This document shows, piece by piece, positions 50,691 through 62,961 of a stretch of 64,000 bases of DNA. The stretch spans positions 101,189 through 165,188 of the forward strand of contig JAEQBH010004410.1 of assembly GCA_016808115.1 (NCBI GenBank), in the 5' to 3' direction. The stretch's first letter is position 1. Each line of letters opens with the position of its first letter. The translations under genes and the position numbers were made by a program. This DNA is from Tetrastigma voinierianum. Its lineage: Eukaryota; Streptophyta; Magnoliopsida; Vitales; Vitaceae. The notes under the pieces were generated by a model that saw only the letters and a list, made by a program, of their open reading frames with translations, was not told where the DNA came from and made no database searches.

Positions 50691-52454
50691 GCCTAGGGTC
50701 GCTTTTAGGTAAAAACTCTAGACAGTCTTGGACATTAATAAAGTACTGCTGTTTGAACTTCTCAGAGCTATAAATTTTTATCCATAAGTTGGATTTTGAA
50801 GTTCGACACGTCTATGAACTCGTATCGACGAGGCCTACGAAATGGTGCCTTAGTCAACCAAAAAAAAATTCATCATTGAAAAAGTCAACTTGGGTCCCTA
50901 TACTAAGTGTGTTGGTCAAACCCTACAACCGTCAAACTTAGTTAAACTTGGTCAAACGTGTTAAAACTTGCATTATTTAGTACGTGGTCATTACAACCTC
51001 ACTCCCTTAAAGAAAAAATTCTCATTCACGAAATTCAGACTCGTGTCAGATGAAGAGATGAGGGTACTGGCTCCGCATTTGGTCCTCCTGCTCCCAAGTC
51101 GCTCCGACTAGGTGGCGCCTCCAAAGGACCTTCACTAAAGATATCATTCTTCGCAAGCTCTTCTTCCCTACCCGTAATCCGTGACCGCTATTCCTCATAG
51201 GATAAGTCATCCCTCATCTCAATCTCTGGTGCCTCCAACACATGTGAGGGATCTGAGATATACTTGCGTAGCATGGAGATGTGGAAAACATTATGGACTC
51301 GAGAAAGTTCCTTCGGCAAGTCTAATCTATAAGCCACTGGACCTATCCTCTCAACAGTCTCAAAAGGTCCGATGTAGCGAGGACTTAGCTTCCCTCACTT
51401 CCCAAAGTGTACCACGCCCTTCCAAGGAGAGAGTTTTAAGAATACCTGATCCTCGACCTCAAACTCAAGATCCTTTCTACGCTTGTCCGCATAGCTCTTT
51501 TGCCTATCCCGAAACGCTTCAACCCGCACGATAACATCAATTGGCTCCACCTGTCGCCAGACACCAGACTCCAGTAATTTCCTTTCGCCTCATTCCAACA
51601 TAATGGAGTGCGATATTGTTTCCCATACAATGCCTCATATAAGGTGACATCTCAATGCTTGAGTGATAGTCAAGTATTAGCAAACTCGCAGGTGGATATT
51701 CCATTCCAAATGTCCTCACCAGAACATCGCATGACCCTCAACATACATCCCTCTAAGGTCCTAATAGTCCTCTCGCATTGTCCACTGTCCGAGCGAAAGC
51801 GGCAATTAAATTCAACTTGACACCTAGTTCCTTCATCAATCTCTTCCAAAACCAAATGGCGAATCGTGGATCTCATCGAGATAATCGACACCGGCACCCC
51901 CATGCTAACCTCACAATATGATTCATAAAGAGTTCTCGCTAGCTTCCCGAGGAGAAAACTTCAAGAATAGGTATGAAACAACTGACTGTGAGTCGATCAA
52001 CTACTACCCAAATGTCAGCCATGTTCTTTGAATCGTGGAGGGAGTTTGATCACAAATTCCATCGTAATGTTCCATTCCATTCTCCGACGGGTAATGTGGC
52101 CACGTGTCTGTGTATGGGCTTCTTTGTCTCTCGCTTCACTCTGGCGACGTGACGAAGCACTCGATACATACTCTCAAGAATCCTCTTCATCCCCGACCAC
52201 CAATAATATTCCTTCAAGTGTACTAAGAGACATCTTAGTACTACCGGTGCATAGCATGCGTAACTATGGGCTTCCTCCAATATTTGCCTTTTAACCCTTC
52301 ATTAGCTGAACACAAAGCCTAGAACAAATCACCAAGGCCCAGCCATCTCTAATAGCAAAATTCCGATTTGCTCTCCTTCCTCGGCTTTCTCTCTCAAGGC
52401 TCATCAAATAGGATCTCTAGTTGTGCCTCGAGAATACGATCTACAAGTATTCCA

Positions 52455-52664
52455 TTACCGTAGCTGGAAACCAGCAAAAGTGTCCCGGGCTAATGCATCC
52501 CTCAACTCAACACCCATCCTCGCAACTCCGACCATCAATGGAAGCCGTATTGTCTGCATATAAGCCAAAGAGCTTGTAGACTTCCTGCTCAAGGCATCCA
52601 CCACTACATTTGCCTTACCTGGATGGTAGTCGATAGTGTAATCATAATCCTTAAGTAATTCCAT
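52455..52664 (-). pseudogene. Element B RNase H end and linker to integrase
   Basis: Begins [20 protein letters not shown] and continues VVDALSRKS, the most conserved end of Ty3/gypsy RNase H. The upstream part of the domain ([12 protein letters not shown]) is in another frame at about 52,670-52,740. Confidence 0.85.
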
Positions 52665-53131
52665 CCACCTCCTCTACCTTAAGTTTAACTCCTTCTGGGT
52701 AAACGAATACTTAAGGCTCTTATGGTCGGTAAATATCTGACAAGTCGTTCCATACAAGTAATGCCTCTAAGTCTTCAATGCGAAAATTACCACAGCAAGC
52801 TCCAAGTCATGAGTAGGATAATTCAGCTCGTGTTTCTTCAACTGTCTGGAAGCGTACGCCACAACTCTCTTATGTTGCATTAACACGCAACCCAAACCTC
52901 GCGCCAAGCATCACAAACCCGAACCCCTCGCTGCCTCTCGCAATGTCAAGACAGGAGCCGACGTCAACTTTTCCCTTCAAGAGCCTAAAGCTCTCACACC
53001 CGTCGCTCCACTCGAACTTAACCCTTCCTACCAAACAATGAAGTGGTCATGCTATCCTTGAGAACCCTTTATGAATCACAATACCCCCGCTAATCCTAGA
53101 AACTCACTTCAAGCCACCATAGTTGGCTGCT

Positions 53132-53524
53132 CTAATTTGCCACTGCTTCTACCTTCTGAGGATCCACATAAATGCCATCAGCAGAAACCACATGTCCAAG
53201 AAATCCCACTCGGCTCAACCAAAACTCACATTTGTTGAATTTGGCATACAATTGATGTTGCCTTAAAGTCTGCAACACCAAACCCAAATGTCTCTCATGC
53301 TCCAACTCGCTTCTCGAGTACACCAAGATATCGTCGATGAATACAATGACAAACCGATCCAAGTATGGACGAAAGACCCGTTCATCAAATCCATGCAAAG
53401 TCAGTGGGGCATTAGTGAGTCCGAAAGACATCACTAGAAACTCATAATGCCCATATCTAGTCCTGGATGCCGTCTTGGAAATGTCCGATTCCCTAATCCT
53501 TAACTGATGGTACCCTGGCCTCAA
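53132..53524 (-). pseudogene. Element B reverse transcriptase core
   Basis: A 130-residue stretch with [28 protein letters not shown] and [13 protein letters not shown] is the catalytic box of the polymerase, with both aspartates kept. It continues to [18 protein letters not shown], the end of the thumb side. The usual F(M/L)DLMNRVF is changed to HGFDERVF. The N-terminal finger region lies at 53,530-53,720 in other frames. Confidence 0.9.
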
Positions 53525-54007
53525 GTCAATTCGAGAACACTGGGCACTCGAGCTGGATCAAATAAATCATCAATCTGAGGCAAAGGATATTTGTTACGAA
53601 TGGTGACCTTATTCAACTATCTGTAGTCTACACACAACCTCCAAGTACCATCCTTCTTCTTCACAAATAACACCGGCGCTCCCCAAGGTGAAATACCGCC
53701 TTAACAACTCCCCATCCACTGCACTTCAGAGTCAGCCTCTTCAACTCTTTCAACCTCACCGTGCCATTCTATAAGGTGGCAAAGAAATAGGAGCCAAACA
53801 GAACTAACCATAAAACTGGCTCTCGCTTCCTCGAGGTAGACTGAAGATCATCGTGGAACACATCTAGAAATTCCTCATACCACCGGGTACATCTTCTAAT
53901 CTCACTTCACCGCTACGAGTGTCAACTATGTGAGCTAGGTACCCCTTACAACCTTTGAAAGTAACCACTGTTAAATGGCAGAAATCAAACTCCGAAGGTG
54001 CGTCGCT

Positions 54008-54400
54008 TTACGCCCATAGAAGACTACTACCGGTAGTCCCTGGGCTGCCTAAATATATCACCTCCTTGCGGAAACAACTATCGGGGCTACGGTTTGAAGC
54101 AAGCCAATCCATCCCAAGAATCACACATTCAACCCCTCGAGATCTATCAATATCAAATCTCGCTCCCATAACTTTGGCCCTCAATAGAAAACAAGCTACC
54201 CTTAAGCATCCGACTAAGCCATAGAGAGACTCTCCGTGGGTGTGGTAATCCCAAACCACATCCCATAAAAGGAAACCAGAGTCATCCCGACTCGTGCAAC
54301 ATAATCACGTGAAATAAAATAGTGTGTAGCCCTTGGGTCAATGAGTATATGTGCATCGTCACCAAAAATAGATAATGTAATTGCCTACAACATCGGGGTG
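54008..54400 (-). pseudogene. Element B protease with altered active site
   Basis: The flap-to-end signature VECVILGMDWLASN is intact at about 54,090-54,130. Upstream, at about 54,310-54,350, the active-site region reads ILIDPRATHYFIS, where the family has D-S/T-G-A-T-H-S-F-I-S. The aspartate is kept, but the Ser/Thr and Gly that follow it are replaced by Pro and Arg. A protease with this site is not expected to work. Confidence 0.75.
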
Positions 54401-55568
54401 GCCTCGTGCCTCCGTCCTCGGTCATAAGCATACAAACTCTCGGCTAGCAGTGGCCGCCCCCTCTGCCCTCGCCTTCTCGGCCGCCTGGGCGTGCATCGCT
54501 GCCCCGCCCTAAAGGAACCACCCAAGGTCTGCCCTGTCTGCGTATCCGATCCTCCATGCCCACTGTACCGCGAACCGAGCACCCGATCTCCCGAGACTCT
54601 GGGCCGGGCCGATCCCCCATGCGGGTAGTCCCTCTGAAATGTCCGCCTCCACAAAGATCAAAGCATGCATTATCCCACCGCACGGTCCATCATGAATTCA
54701 CGCAAACGCCAGCAAGTCGAATCTGAAACCGCCCCCTCTCACTCGCACTTTAAAATAGCTACCGCCACTACCACTGATCAAACCCAACCATGTATGTCCA
54801 CCTCTCTCGAAGTCTGCTACCGGGCCGGGCACCACGTTTGTCCCCACCGATCCCACCGTCGAAGAGATCCGCAGCTGAAACTACCTCTCTGATGATCCCC
54901 GACCGTGGTTCCCAAGACAACGGCATGTATGATCGCACGCTTTAGTCCCAGACAATCACGTTCTCCAATTCTAAAGCGGCCTCTCATCGACCATATGTGG
55001 GATGATCTAACCCGAGAGGCTCAAAGCTATCAAATTCAACTAATCCATCAAGAAACCTCCTCTTCACACCTCATCCGTGAACTAAATTTGGGACAAACCG
55101 ATAACTCTCAACCCACGCCGTGACTCGAAACCGTCATGCTACCCTAAGTGAGCGGTCTCAAAACCTCAGCCTCGTCTCAACAAAGGCCTAAAGTAAAACT
55201 CGTGTGAAAAGAGCCTCAACCTGTGCCCAAGTGACGCTTCCTAGTCCTCTCATACGCCCACCACTCTCTGAAGAGAAAAGTTCAGCTATCCTGACTCTAT
55301 CCTCATCCCATTGGCTCTCAGCATACCCTCGTCCAAAATCTTCTCAGGTTATCATCTAGCCAGATAAAGCCACCATGGATCCTCGTGGAGCCATCAAAAC
55401 TCCACCGCCCCAAGCTTCCACGAGCCCCGATCAACAGTAACACCCAGGTGAAACCCCACTCCTTTCGAGTGATCGAGCCAGGCGCTCGACAAGATTCTCC
55501 TCATAAGTAGGTGCATCTGAACTCTCCACCGTAGCCTGCTGGGCCCTACGTCTACCTCCGGGTGCCAT

Positions 55569-55709
55569 CAGGAAGAAAAACTGTTTTCAAGAATAAATGA
55601 AAGAGAATTAATTTCAAGGATAAGGTGAGGAAGGCATACAAAAACACTGGGTGAGTTGCACAGCAATGTACAACCCCAAGGAATTTAGAACCCGGGCTCG
55701 ACACTGCCG
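55569..55709 (-). other. Element B leader and degenerate primer binding site
   Basis: About 140 bp lie between the gag ATG and the right LTR. The plus strand reads GGGCTCGACACTGCC next to the LTR; read as its complement this could be a decayed form of the initiator-Met primer site TGGTATCAGAGCC, but the match is poor. Confidence 0.35.
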
Positions 55710-55808
55710 GGACAAGATCTCGACCCGATACTCCTCCCAGATTCCCTCGGGTGGTCCCGCCTAGCCGAAATTCCATTGTACAATTCCCTAGGAATACACA
55801 GGGACCCG
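55710..55808 (-). mobile_element. Element B, 5' LTR (right copy), cut by element C
   Basis: About 100 bp matching 48,440-48,540, for example GGTGGTCCCGCCTAG and AATTCCATTGTACAAT. It stops at GGGACCC, where the LTR of element C begins. The rest of this LTR should lie beyond the right end of the window. Confidence 0.85.
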
Positions 55809-57813
55809 TGGACGCACCAAATCCCGGGGTCCGCTTGACTACCCACACAACCTACGGAACACTTCGTGGAATGCCTGGGTGACCCGACATTTTCACTTAA
55901 AAATCGGCGTAGTCTTTGTAACGGAGCTTCCTACCCAAATACATAACCCGTATAAACCTGTCCCAAACAACCAACATAACATTTATGATTTAAAACGGCC
56001 ACTTGGGCTCCCATAAACAATACTCAATATACATGCCAACTATGAATCCAACTATATACCCAATAGTTACAAGAGTTAATATGTTTTTACTCTTATATAA
56101 TACATACATTAAACTTAAAAAGTTCTAATATTACTGTATACATCAAAGCCACAACCCAAGTTTTCTTCTAATCCTCTCGGGTCTCTAGGACGAGCCGTCC
56201 CCCGCACGCTCCCCTCGTACCGTAAAATAATATCCCCCAATAGGGTGAGCTAATGCTCGCAGAGCGGAACGCCTGGGGCATACCACCACCTAAGTGCACA
56301 AGAATGTTCAATGAAAACACACATTCAAGCAAATGCATGATCCTACTTGAATGTCTACATGACCAACTCAGATCCCGAGTCCTCACTGACTCCATCACAC
56401 TCACCTAAGCCTCGTATGAAAATTATTATTTTATTTGTTTGTGGACAACCCTTCGATGTGTATATATATATCAATCGGGTCAGCTCCGACATTGATATAT
56501 TATTTGTTTGTGGACTTCGCTCCGATGAATATCAATTGGGCCGCTCCGACGATTGATATTTTTTAATTTGGACTACCATTCGATAAGTAATATTTTTAGA
56601 CAACCCTCCGAACCGCTTTTTAGACCATCTCATACACTCACCCTATACCCTGTGGTGTTCCAGCAGCATAGTCATGTATGCCAATCTAACACAAATTAAA
56701 TTCACATGTAAATATATAAACATGCATATATTTACAAACAATCAATTCACACAATGATGTCGTAAATTAATTAATTCATACATCAAAAATTAGCTCACTG
56801 GCTAATGATCAAACACGAAAGCAATATACTCTTGAATTACTCGACCAACATATTAAAAATATATTTTTCGAGAACACTGCCGGGAATAGTGAAACTCGGT
56901 TACTATTCTTGAAAAATCATAATTCATCTGGGCTCACTTAGTGAACCTCGTGTTTCACGCCATTTCCGCCCTTAACCAATCAATACACATCAACACACAA
57001 CATAATTTTACACCAAAATGTGGAGTGTTTTCACTCTGGCTGCTCCATTTGATTTTCAAAAATTTGTATAAATTCGGTCCCAAGGTTTGGAACCGATCAA
57101 ACTACTTCCTTTAACGGTCTCATTCGACTCAAACATTCTAAAACACCCCGTGGGGAATAAAACTCAAGCAGGAGAAACCCCCTACCTCTCAAGTCTGTCA
57201 AAACTCACAAACCGTGTCCACGCGCAGCCCTCTCCGCGTGAGCGCTTCTCCTACTTGTCCCGGGAAGACCGCCGATGCCGGACGCTCAGATTTTTAGAGA
57301 GAAGTCGAATCCTCAATTAAAACGCTATATTTTTGCTTTCTTCGCTGCTGCTCCCTCGCCGTTTCCCACGCGGCTTCATTTCATAAGGGAGAAAGACGAC
57401 ACTGTAGCATTTTTTTTGTCCTTTTGTGCCATTTAATCCATTTAATTAATTACCCTTCTCCGCCTTGACATTCCCAAGACTATCTCGACCGTCCATTTTC
57501 ATCATTTTTTCTACTCATGCCACTTATGGCACATGAGTACTGCTATATGTGATTTTTGTCGTATCGTAAATTCGCTTTATGACACCCGAAACGCCGATGC
57601 TCCCAAAACGCGCGTTAACCCTCGAATCGCCTCTAATTCACGAAATTTTATCGTGCAGCTGGGAGCCTCGCGAGACGCATTCCAACGGGTGCAACCCGCT
57701 TCGTCATCCGAGATTCAGAGAATAAATCTCGATTTTTCTAATCGAAATTACAATTCTTTGTAAACCAAAATTACGATTTTATCTCTATTTAAATCGAATT
57801 TCTGGGTCTTACA
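55809..57813 (-). mobile_element. Element C, 3' LTR (left copy), 2.0 kb
   Basis: On the minus strand it begins TGTAAGACCCAGAAATTCGA at 57,813, next to the purine tract CCTTTTAAGGAGAA, and ends GGGGTCC..GCGTCCA at 55,809. It matches the right copy from 62,962 onward, for example CCAACTATATACCCAATAGTT. A repeat with TATTTGTTTGTGGAC and inverted ATCAAT/ATTGAT words occupies 56,425-56,620. Confidence 0.85.
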
Positions 57814-57954
57814 TTCTCCTTAAAAGGAATTTCTCGTCCCTGGACCAGGACAATCTTACTCACTAACATGTATATGCAACGTGCACTCTATCATGCATGT
57901 AAACAGTCATTTAAATCTTAAACGATTAAACTACGTACCTCCATCCCTAAACAA

Positions 57955-58030
57955 GAAGGGATAGGTGGCCCGCATCGTGTCCTCGCGCTCCCACGTGGAC
58001 TCCTCCACTCCATAGTGTCTCCATAGTACC
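57955..58030 (-). pseudogene. Element C chromodomain
   Basis: The minus strand reads VRVLWRHYGVEESTWERED, then MRATYPFLFRDGG and a stop. The W..HYGVEE.TWE pattern is the chromodomain tail of chromoviruses, thought to steer integration to heterochromatin. The N-terminal beta strand is not recognisable. Confidence 0.75.
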
Positions 58031-58068
58031 CTCACTAAACTTCTCACGGCCCCGCGTCGCAAACCCGA

Positions 58069-58392
58069 TCACGCTATCAACAATGCACACACCCGGGTCC
58101 CTCCTCGAAGGTCCCGGGCCCGTGTCACCTCCAATCCGTCCCTCAATCCACCGCTTACGAGCCGGATCCGGAGCATATTTCCGAGCATGGAGACGTGAAA
58201 CACCTCACGACACCGGCGCCGGGCACACCGCCAACCGAGACGCAAACGCTCCACCCTCCCTGGGCATCTCGAAGGCCCAATGAATCTCTGCGATAACTTC
58301 CCACGCTTGCCGAACCTGACCACTCCTCTCTTAGGCATCACCTTCAAGAAGACGTGATTCCCAACCTCGAACTCTAAGGGTCGACGTCGCAT
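58069..58392 (-). pseudogene. Element C integrase C-terminal region
   Basis: Starts RRPLEFEVGNHVFLKVMPKR, continues GKLSQRFIGP and ends with VFHVSMLGN, the strongly conserved stretch between integrase core and chromodomain in gypsy elements. The conserved FEVGDHVFLKV word is also recognisable in element A near 6,500-6,540. Confidence 0.9.
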
Positions 58393-60140
58393 AATTCATA
58401 TAGCTCTTCTCGCCGCCTCGAGCCTCGGCGTAGAAGACGCCGCCATATCAAGCCTCACCTTTCGAAGGTGTCCCTAATAAGATCGACCCGTGATGATCTC
58501 TCTCCCACCTCTAGCTTAACATAACTGATCCGCATGGCCTCCCATACAATGCCCTACACAAGGTCATCCTCGTGATACTCGCCCGATAACCGCTGTCAGT
58601 GCAAATCCGTTAAGGGCAATTGCTCCTCTACCCTTAATACCCAGGACTTATGCTCACAGCGTGTCCTCTAACATCTGTATATAATCCATACAACTCGTAA
58701 CCCTACACAACCCTTACTTTGTGTGTAAACGTTGACCTTCCCAAGGTCACAATCACTGACAATCCAATGCATCACAACCTAGTTCACGCCACGATTTATT
58801 ATCCATATACCGAGCCCTCACGTCTCAACAACACCCAATGAGCCTTGGGGGTATCCAAATCTCGAAATACCCCGACTCTATCACTCAACTCTGTCTACAT
58901 GATAGCCCGACCGTGTGTTTTCATCTCGATTAACCTAACTCTTCTACTTTTACACTTCGGTTCTTACATTCACGTAAATTCCGGATACCCCTGGGTCTCT
59001 TACACTCTAACTCCAGGATTCTCAACCTTAGGGATTAACGACCCCTTTTGCTTGCTCCAACACACTCTAATTTCTCTTCATTTATTGAATCGAACTAAGA
59101 GTCTTCATTGACTTAGTCCTAACAAACCCAACCCACACTCACTAAGAGCGGTGAATGACCATACCGTGCACCCACACCCGACTCACGCCGATGTCACCGT
59201 GCACACGAACGCACACGTGTCATACCGTGACACCCACTCCCGGGTCCACCATGAGCAATCCTGAGATCCCCACGCCATAATCTCGACCTACTGCTTCAAC
59301 TCTCACCCTACATCCTAGGGAAGAACATCTATACCTAAATTTAAAATTTCAACCCTGCCCCAAATCCATGTCGGCTCTGTATGACAACCCGACTAAGGTC
59401 CCAATTAATAACCCGATGGTCACAACTCATCCATATCAAACCCGACATCAACAACCAATAGGTCTACCAACCCTTAAGGTCCACCACGCCTCGCCGCAAC
59501 TCCGATCCGTCCCGACTTCGACCCACACGTCCTCCGTCTATCTCGAAGGTTTGTCGGGAGTGCTTCAGATAGCACCTTCGAAACCAAACCGGTTCCTCGT
59601 GATCCGCATTCAGGGGTGTGAAGGAATGAACCGTGATACTCTCACATGTTCTACAACACCGGGACCGCGCCATCCCAAAGTCCCGGGATCCTTGTCTCGG
59701 CAACCCGCCTCACATGCCCAACTCGGACCCGTCCTCGAACTCGTGTGAAGCGTAGTCTTTTCGCCCTTCCCGAACCAAAAGAAGGTTGGATCCCTCCCTC
59801 TTGCTACCAACACCCGTAGATCCCGAAAGTGTTTCGACATCCCGATCTCTCTCTCTAAGTGGCTCGTGGCCATCCCAACCACGGAGTCCACATCCCAGGA
59901 GAAGTCCCACATCCTCGCCCCACCCGACAACTCACCCCATTCTCGAATCTTCCTATAATACCCAAATAATCCCAAGAAATCCACGATCTCGAAGATTGAC
60001 TTCTACCTCCTCCCCAACTCATTTACTTACCGACCTTCTCTCGTCGACCGACACCTCGATGCCGACTATCCCAAAATCTCACCCGCAATGTAACTCGTGA
60101 CTTATATCGAACTCGCGTGACAAACGATGGTCTCAACAAC

Positions 60141-60434
60141 TCAGAATGATCCTTGCTGCCACCATGCTCCCACTGACGGGAGCATCAAGATGTCATCCAC
60201 GAAGACTACGACAAACTGATCTAAATAGGGTTGGAATATCCTATGCATGAGATCCATGAATGTCGCTGGCGCATTCGTCAATCCGAAGGGCATCACCGTA
60301 AACTCAAAGTGCCCATAACGCGTCCTAAACGCCGTCTTAGGGATATCCGTATCCCTAACCCCCGCCCCGATGGTAACCAATGCGGGCGGTCTATCTTTGA
60401 GTAGACCTCGTGCTCCTCTCAACCGATCAAACAA
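60141..60434 (-). pseudogene. Element C reverse transcriptase core
   Basis: Contains [40 protein letters not shown] and VVVFVDDIL; the FVDD catalytic box keeps both aspartates. The frame ends soon after in unrelated residues because of a frameshift. Confidence 0.9.
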
Positions 60435-61494
60435 ATCTCGTCAATCCTGCAATGGGTACCGATTCTTGATCGTAACCCCGCTCAACTGCCGTAATCACGC
60501 ACACCAAAAGTGGTCTTGTCTCTTCTTTCTTCGCAAATGAACCGGGAGCAAACCCATGGTGAAGTGCCTTGCCTAATGAACCCCTTATCCAAAGAACTCC
60601 TCGTAGCCGGACTCGGAAGTTCCCGCAACTCAACCGTGGGTACCATCCTATGCAAAGTCATAGAGATGGCGGTACTGCGGCAACTCAATACCGGGGTCTA
60701 CATCTCGATGTGGAGGTAGTCCGTAGCCTCATCCGGGAAAAACATCCACATACTCCGCACACTACTCGAAAGGTGGGTATCTAAGTCCTGCCTCCTCGTC
60801 CTCTGGGGGTGGTAAGGCCTCACCTCAGCCAACCCTAACTCGTCCCCCGACACTGACTGCATACCGTCAGGGGGGGGCAAATGTCATTCTTGGCCCCCTC
60901 GAATACTACACATGAAAAATTTCCCGTCCGCTATAAAGCGTAACTCTCCTACGTCACAATTGATAACGACCCCGTAAGTCGTCACCCAACCATCCCTGTG
61001 GACATCAACTCGACATGTCCATGATCCCAGTCCACTGTGAAAGCAAGTCCCCCGAGATCTCCAACTCACAACCTCGACATATCATCCCTAATCTCGCCCT
61101 TGTCCCTAGGGGAGAACTCACATACAACGACTCCTCTAAGGTCTCTAGAGGTCCTTGCCCATTTTCACCATATTTGGGCCTCACTCTCTAGCTGGAACGC
61201 AGCTAGTCTAATCCTGATAATGTCAGAGGTAATCTCCATAGCCTCTAACACCTTCTCGACCAGATGTGAATCCAACGGTTCCGCACTATCTGGCCCTCCT
61301 CCCGTGGAATGTCTGGAGGATGTTGCGCCCTAAACCTCCTGAGGTTACTAGGGACCTCCCGACTACCCGCTGCTGAATTGCGGCGATGAAGAGGCCGCAA
61401 TACCTGGCGCCACCGTGCCCGTGACAAACATCGTGGCGTCCCGACCGCACTCTTAGACGCCCTCTTACGCCCCTCGACCCCTCGAATTAGCCAT

Positions 61495-61936
61495 CATATA
61501 ATGTCACAATGGCAAGTTAATTTCAATACACAAGATTCTATGGCATAAACACAGCCCTCGAGATACTATTCATACACATAAATCACAGATATATTACTCA
61601 CCCTTGCATTTACAGGTAATGCAAGGCAATCAATTATACATTTAAAACATTTTTATCAACAAAAATTTCATTTTCGAAAATTTTATTTTTAGAAAATTTT
61701 GTCAAATTTTATTTGATTTTATTTTATTTTAATTTAATTTAATAAAAAAAAAATTTCGAACACTCAAATAAATTTATAAAAATTTATTTTACTCCAATTT
61801 TCTTCAATTTTACAACTTGTAAACCTTAGAAAATCATTTCCTTTCTTCAATTTCTCATAAATCAAATAAATTTATAAAATTTATTTTCTTTTACTTTCTT
61901 TTCCAAATTTTACATCAGAAAATTTTTTTTTCTCCT

Positions 61937-61978
<42 letters not shown>

Positions 61979-62961
61979 TTTTTCCTTTTTTTTTCTCATT
62001 TTCAATAAACCAAATAAATTTTGCTTAAAATTTATTTTGTTTTATTATTATTTTTTCATTTAATTCTAGAAAAGGTCCAGATCAAAGCCCCTTTATATAA
62101 CACACTAAATCCTTGTTCAACCTCAAATTTATTAAAATTTGATTTCATTATCTAACAACTCAATAAATTTATTCAAATTTATTTTATTTCTCCTCTTTAG
62201 TTCCAGCTTTTTTTTTCATTTTCGCAGCCTCCTTGTTACTCCATACATGCAAAGGGTTTAACACCGCAATTCCTACACTCAATACCCACGAGTTCACTTT
62301 AAAATTATATTTAAAATTTGGTTTCATTGTTCTTAAACCAAATAAATTTTGAAAATTTATTTCTTTATTTCTTTGTTCCATTTTTTACACACTTAACCCA
62401 AAATTTTCCACACTTCAAAACATTTTAAGGTTCAATTTTAATCCTTTCTCTCACAAAAATCGGTATAATATTCAAATTTTCCAGAAATCCACTATGTTCT
62501 CATCCAAAGTTGGAGCAACTGGGTTTAGAAATTTTCACCCTTTTTTTTTTTTTTTCAAAGTTTTCAACCTTGCTCACACTAAATCCTAGTGTTCAACATC
62601 ATCCCTATGCGATTCCCGCCAAGCATACCAATCATATAATTTCAATCGCATAACACCTAACAATTCATGTTATGCACAAACAAGCATGCAAGCACACTTC
62701 ACAAAATCAAATCACACAAAACACATCAAACACATGCATGCAGTGTCCTAGTTTTGTCCCGTGATTTCCTAGGTAATCTCATACCTAAGCTCAACATCGA
62801 ACCACACCTAGTGGTGATGTTCGATTCACTATGGCCTAAGCTCAAGCCCTCATTCTTAGGTTTCATATACCATACTTACATCAAACCACCTGGGTGCAGA
62901 TGGATACTCAAACCCAGCCCCCTTAGGTATTCGTATAATTCAAGCCTTCGATACCAAGTCG
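61495..62961 (-). other. Element C 5' leader and primer binding site
   Basis: AT-rich, non-coding, with a (TA)n-poly(T) block at 61,944-61,985 and repeated AAATAAATTTAT-type words. Next to the LTR the minus strand reads TTGGTATCGAAGGCTTG (about 62,941-62,957), close to the initiator-Met primer site TGGTATCAGAGC, with 5 bp between it and the LTR end. The leader of about 1.5 kb is long but normal for this type of element. Confidence 0.7.

Larger units (their letters stand above)
48440..50995 (-). mobile_element. Element B, 3' LTR (left copy), 2.56 kb
   Basis: On the minus strand it begins TGTAATGACCACGTACTAAA at 50,995 and ends CGGGTCGGGTCTTGTCA at 48,440. The end matches the right copy at 55,710-55,808. 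It is preceded, on the minus strand, by AAGGGAGTGAGGT, a polypurine tract. A 38-bp minisatellite is at about 49,215-49,430, and a GC-rich zone is at 50,340-50,480. Confidence 0.85.
51046..55568 (-). pseudogene. Element B gag-pol (Ty3/gypsy chromovirus), near full length
   Basis: About 4.5 kb from ATG at 55,568 (MAPGGRRRAQQ..) to a TGA at 51,046, the usual length for a chromovirus polyprotein. In order: gag (about 54,400-55,568); protease (about 54,050-54,400); reverse transcriptase (53,132-53,700); RNase H (52,455-52,960); integrase with zinc-finger remnant (52,050-52,300) and core (51,900-52,080, MEFVIKLPPRF, then IWVVVDRLT out of frame); YEALYGKQYRTPL at about 51,600; and a chromodomain (VKVLWRRHLV..ATWEQED) at the very end. 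Several frameshifts break it. It encodes the parts needed to copy and integrate the element; as it stands it cannot make a whole product. Confidence 0.85.
57931..61494 (-). pseudogene. Element C gag-pol (chromovirus), deleted and rearranged
   Basis: Minus strand from ATG at 61,494 (MANSRG..) to TAG at 57,931. Gag shows HPPDIPREEG and, in another frame, LAAFQLESEAQIWWKW (about 61,150-61,230). The end of protease reads TTYGVVINC (about 60,980). Reverse transcriptase has LDKGFIRQGTSPW (60,482-60,688), then [19 protein letters not shown] and FVDDIL (60,141-60,434). FLGLFGYYRKI follows at 59,950. No RNase H or integrase core signature is seen between 58,850 and 59,940. The end of integrase (about 58,500-58,560), FEVGNHVFLKV (58,069-58,392) and a chromodomain VRVLWRHYGVEESTWERED (about 57,960-58,030) are present. 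At about 3.56 kb it is some 1 kb short for the family. Confidence 0.8.

Noticed and set aside
55670..55710. GAGCCCGGGTTCTAA on the minus strand as a tRNA T-arm
   Set aside because: No acceptor, D-arm or anticodon arm can be folded around it, and it lies where an element leader is expected.
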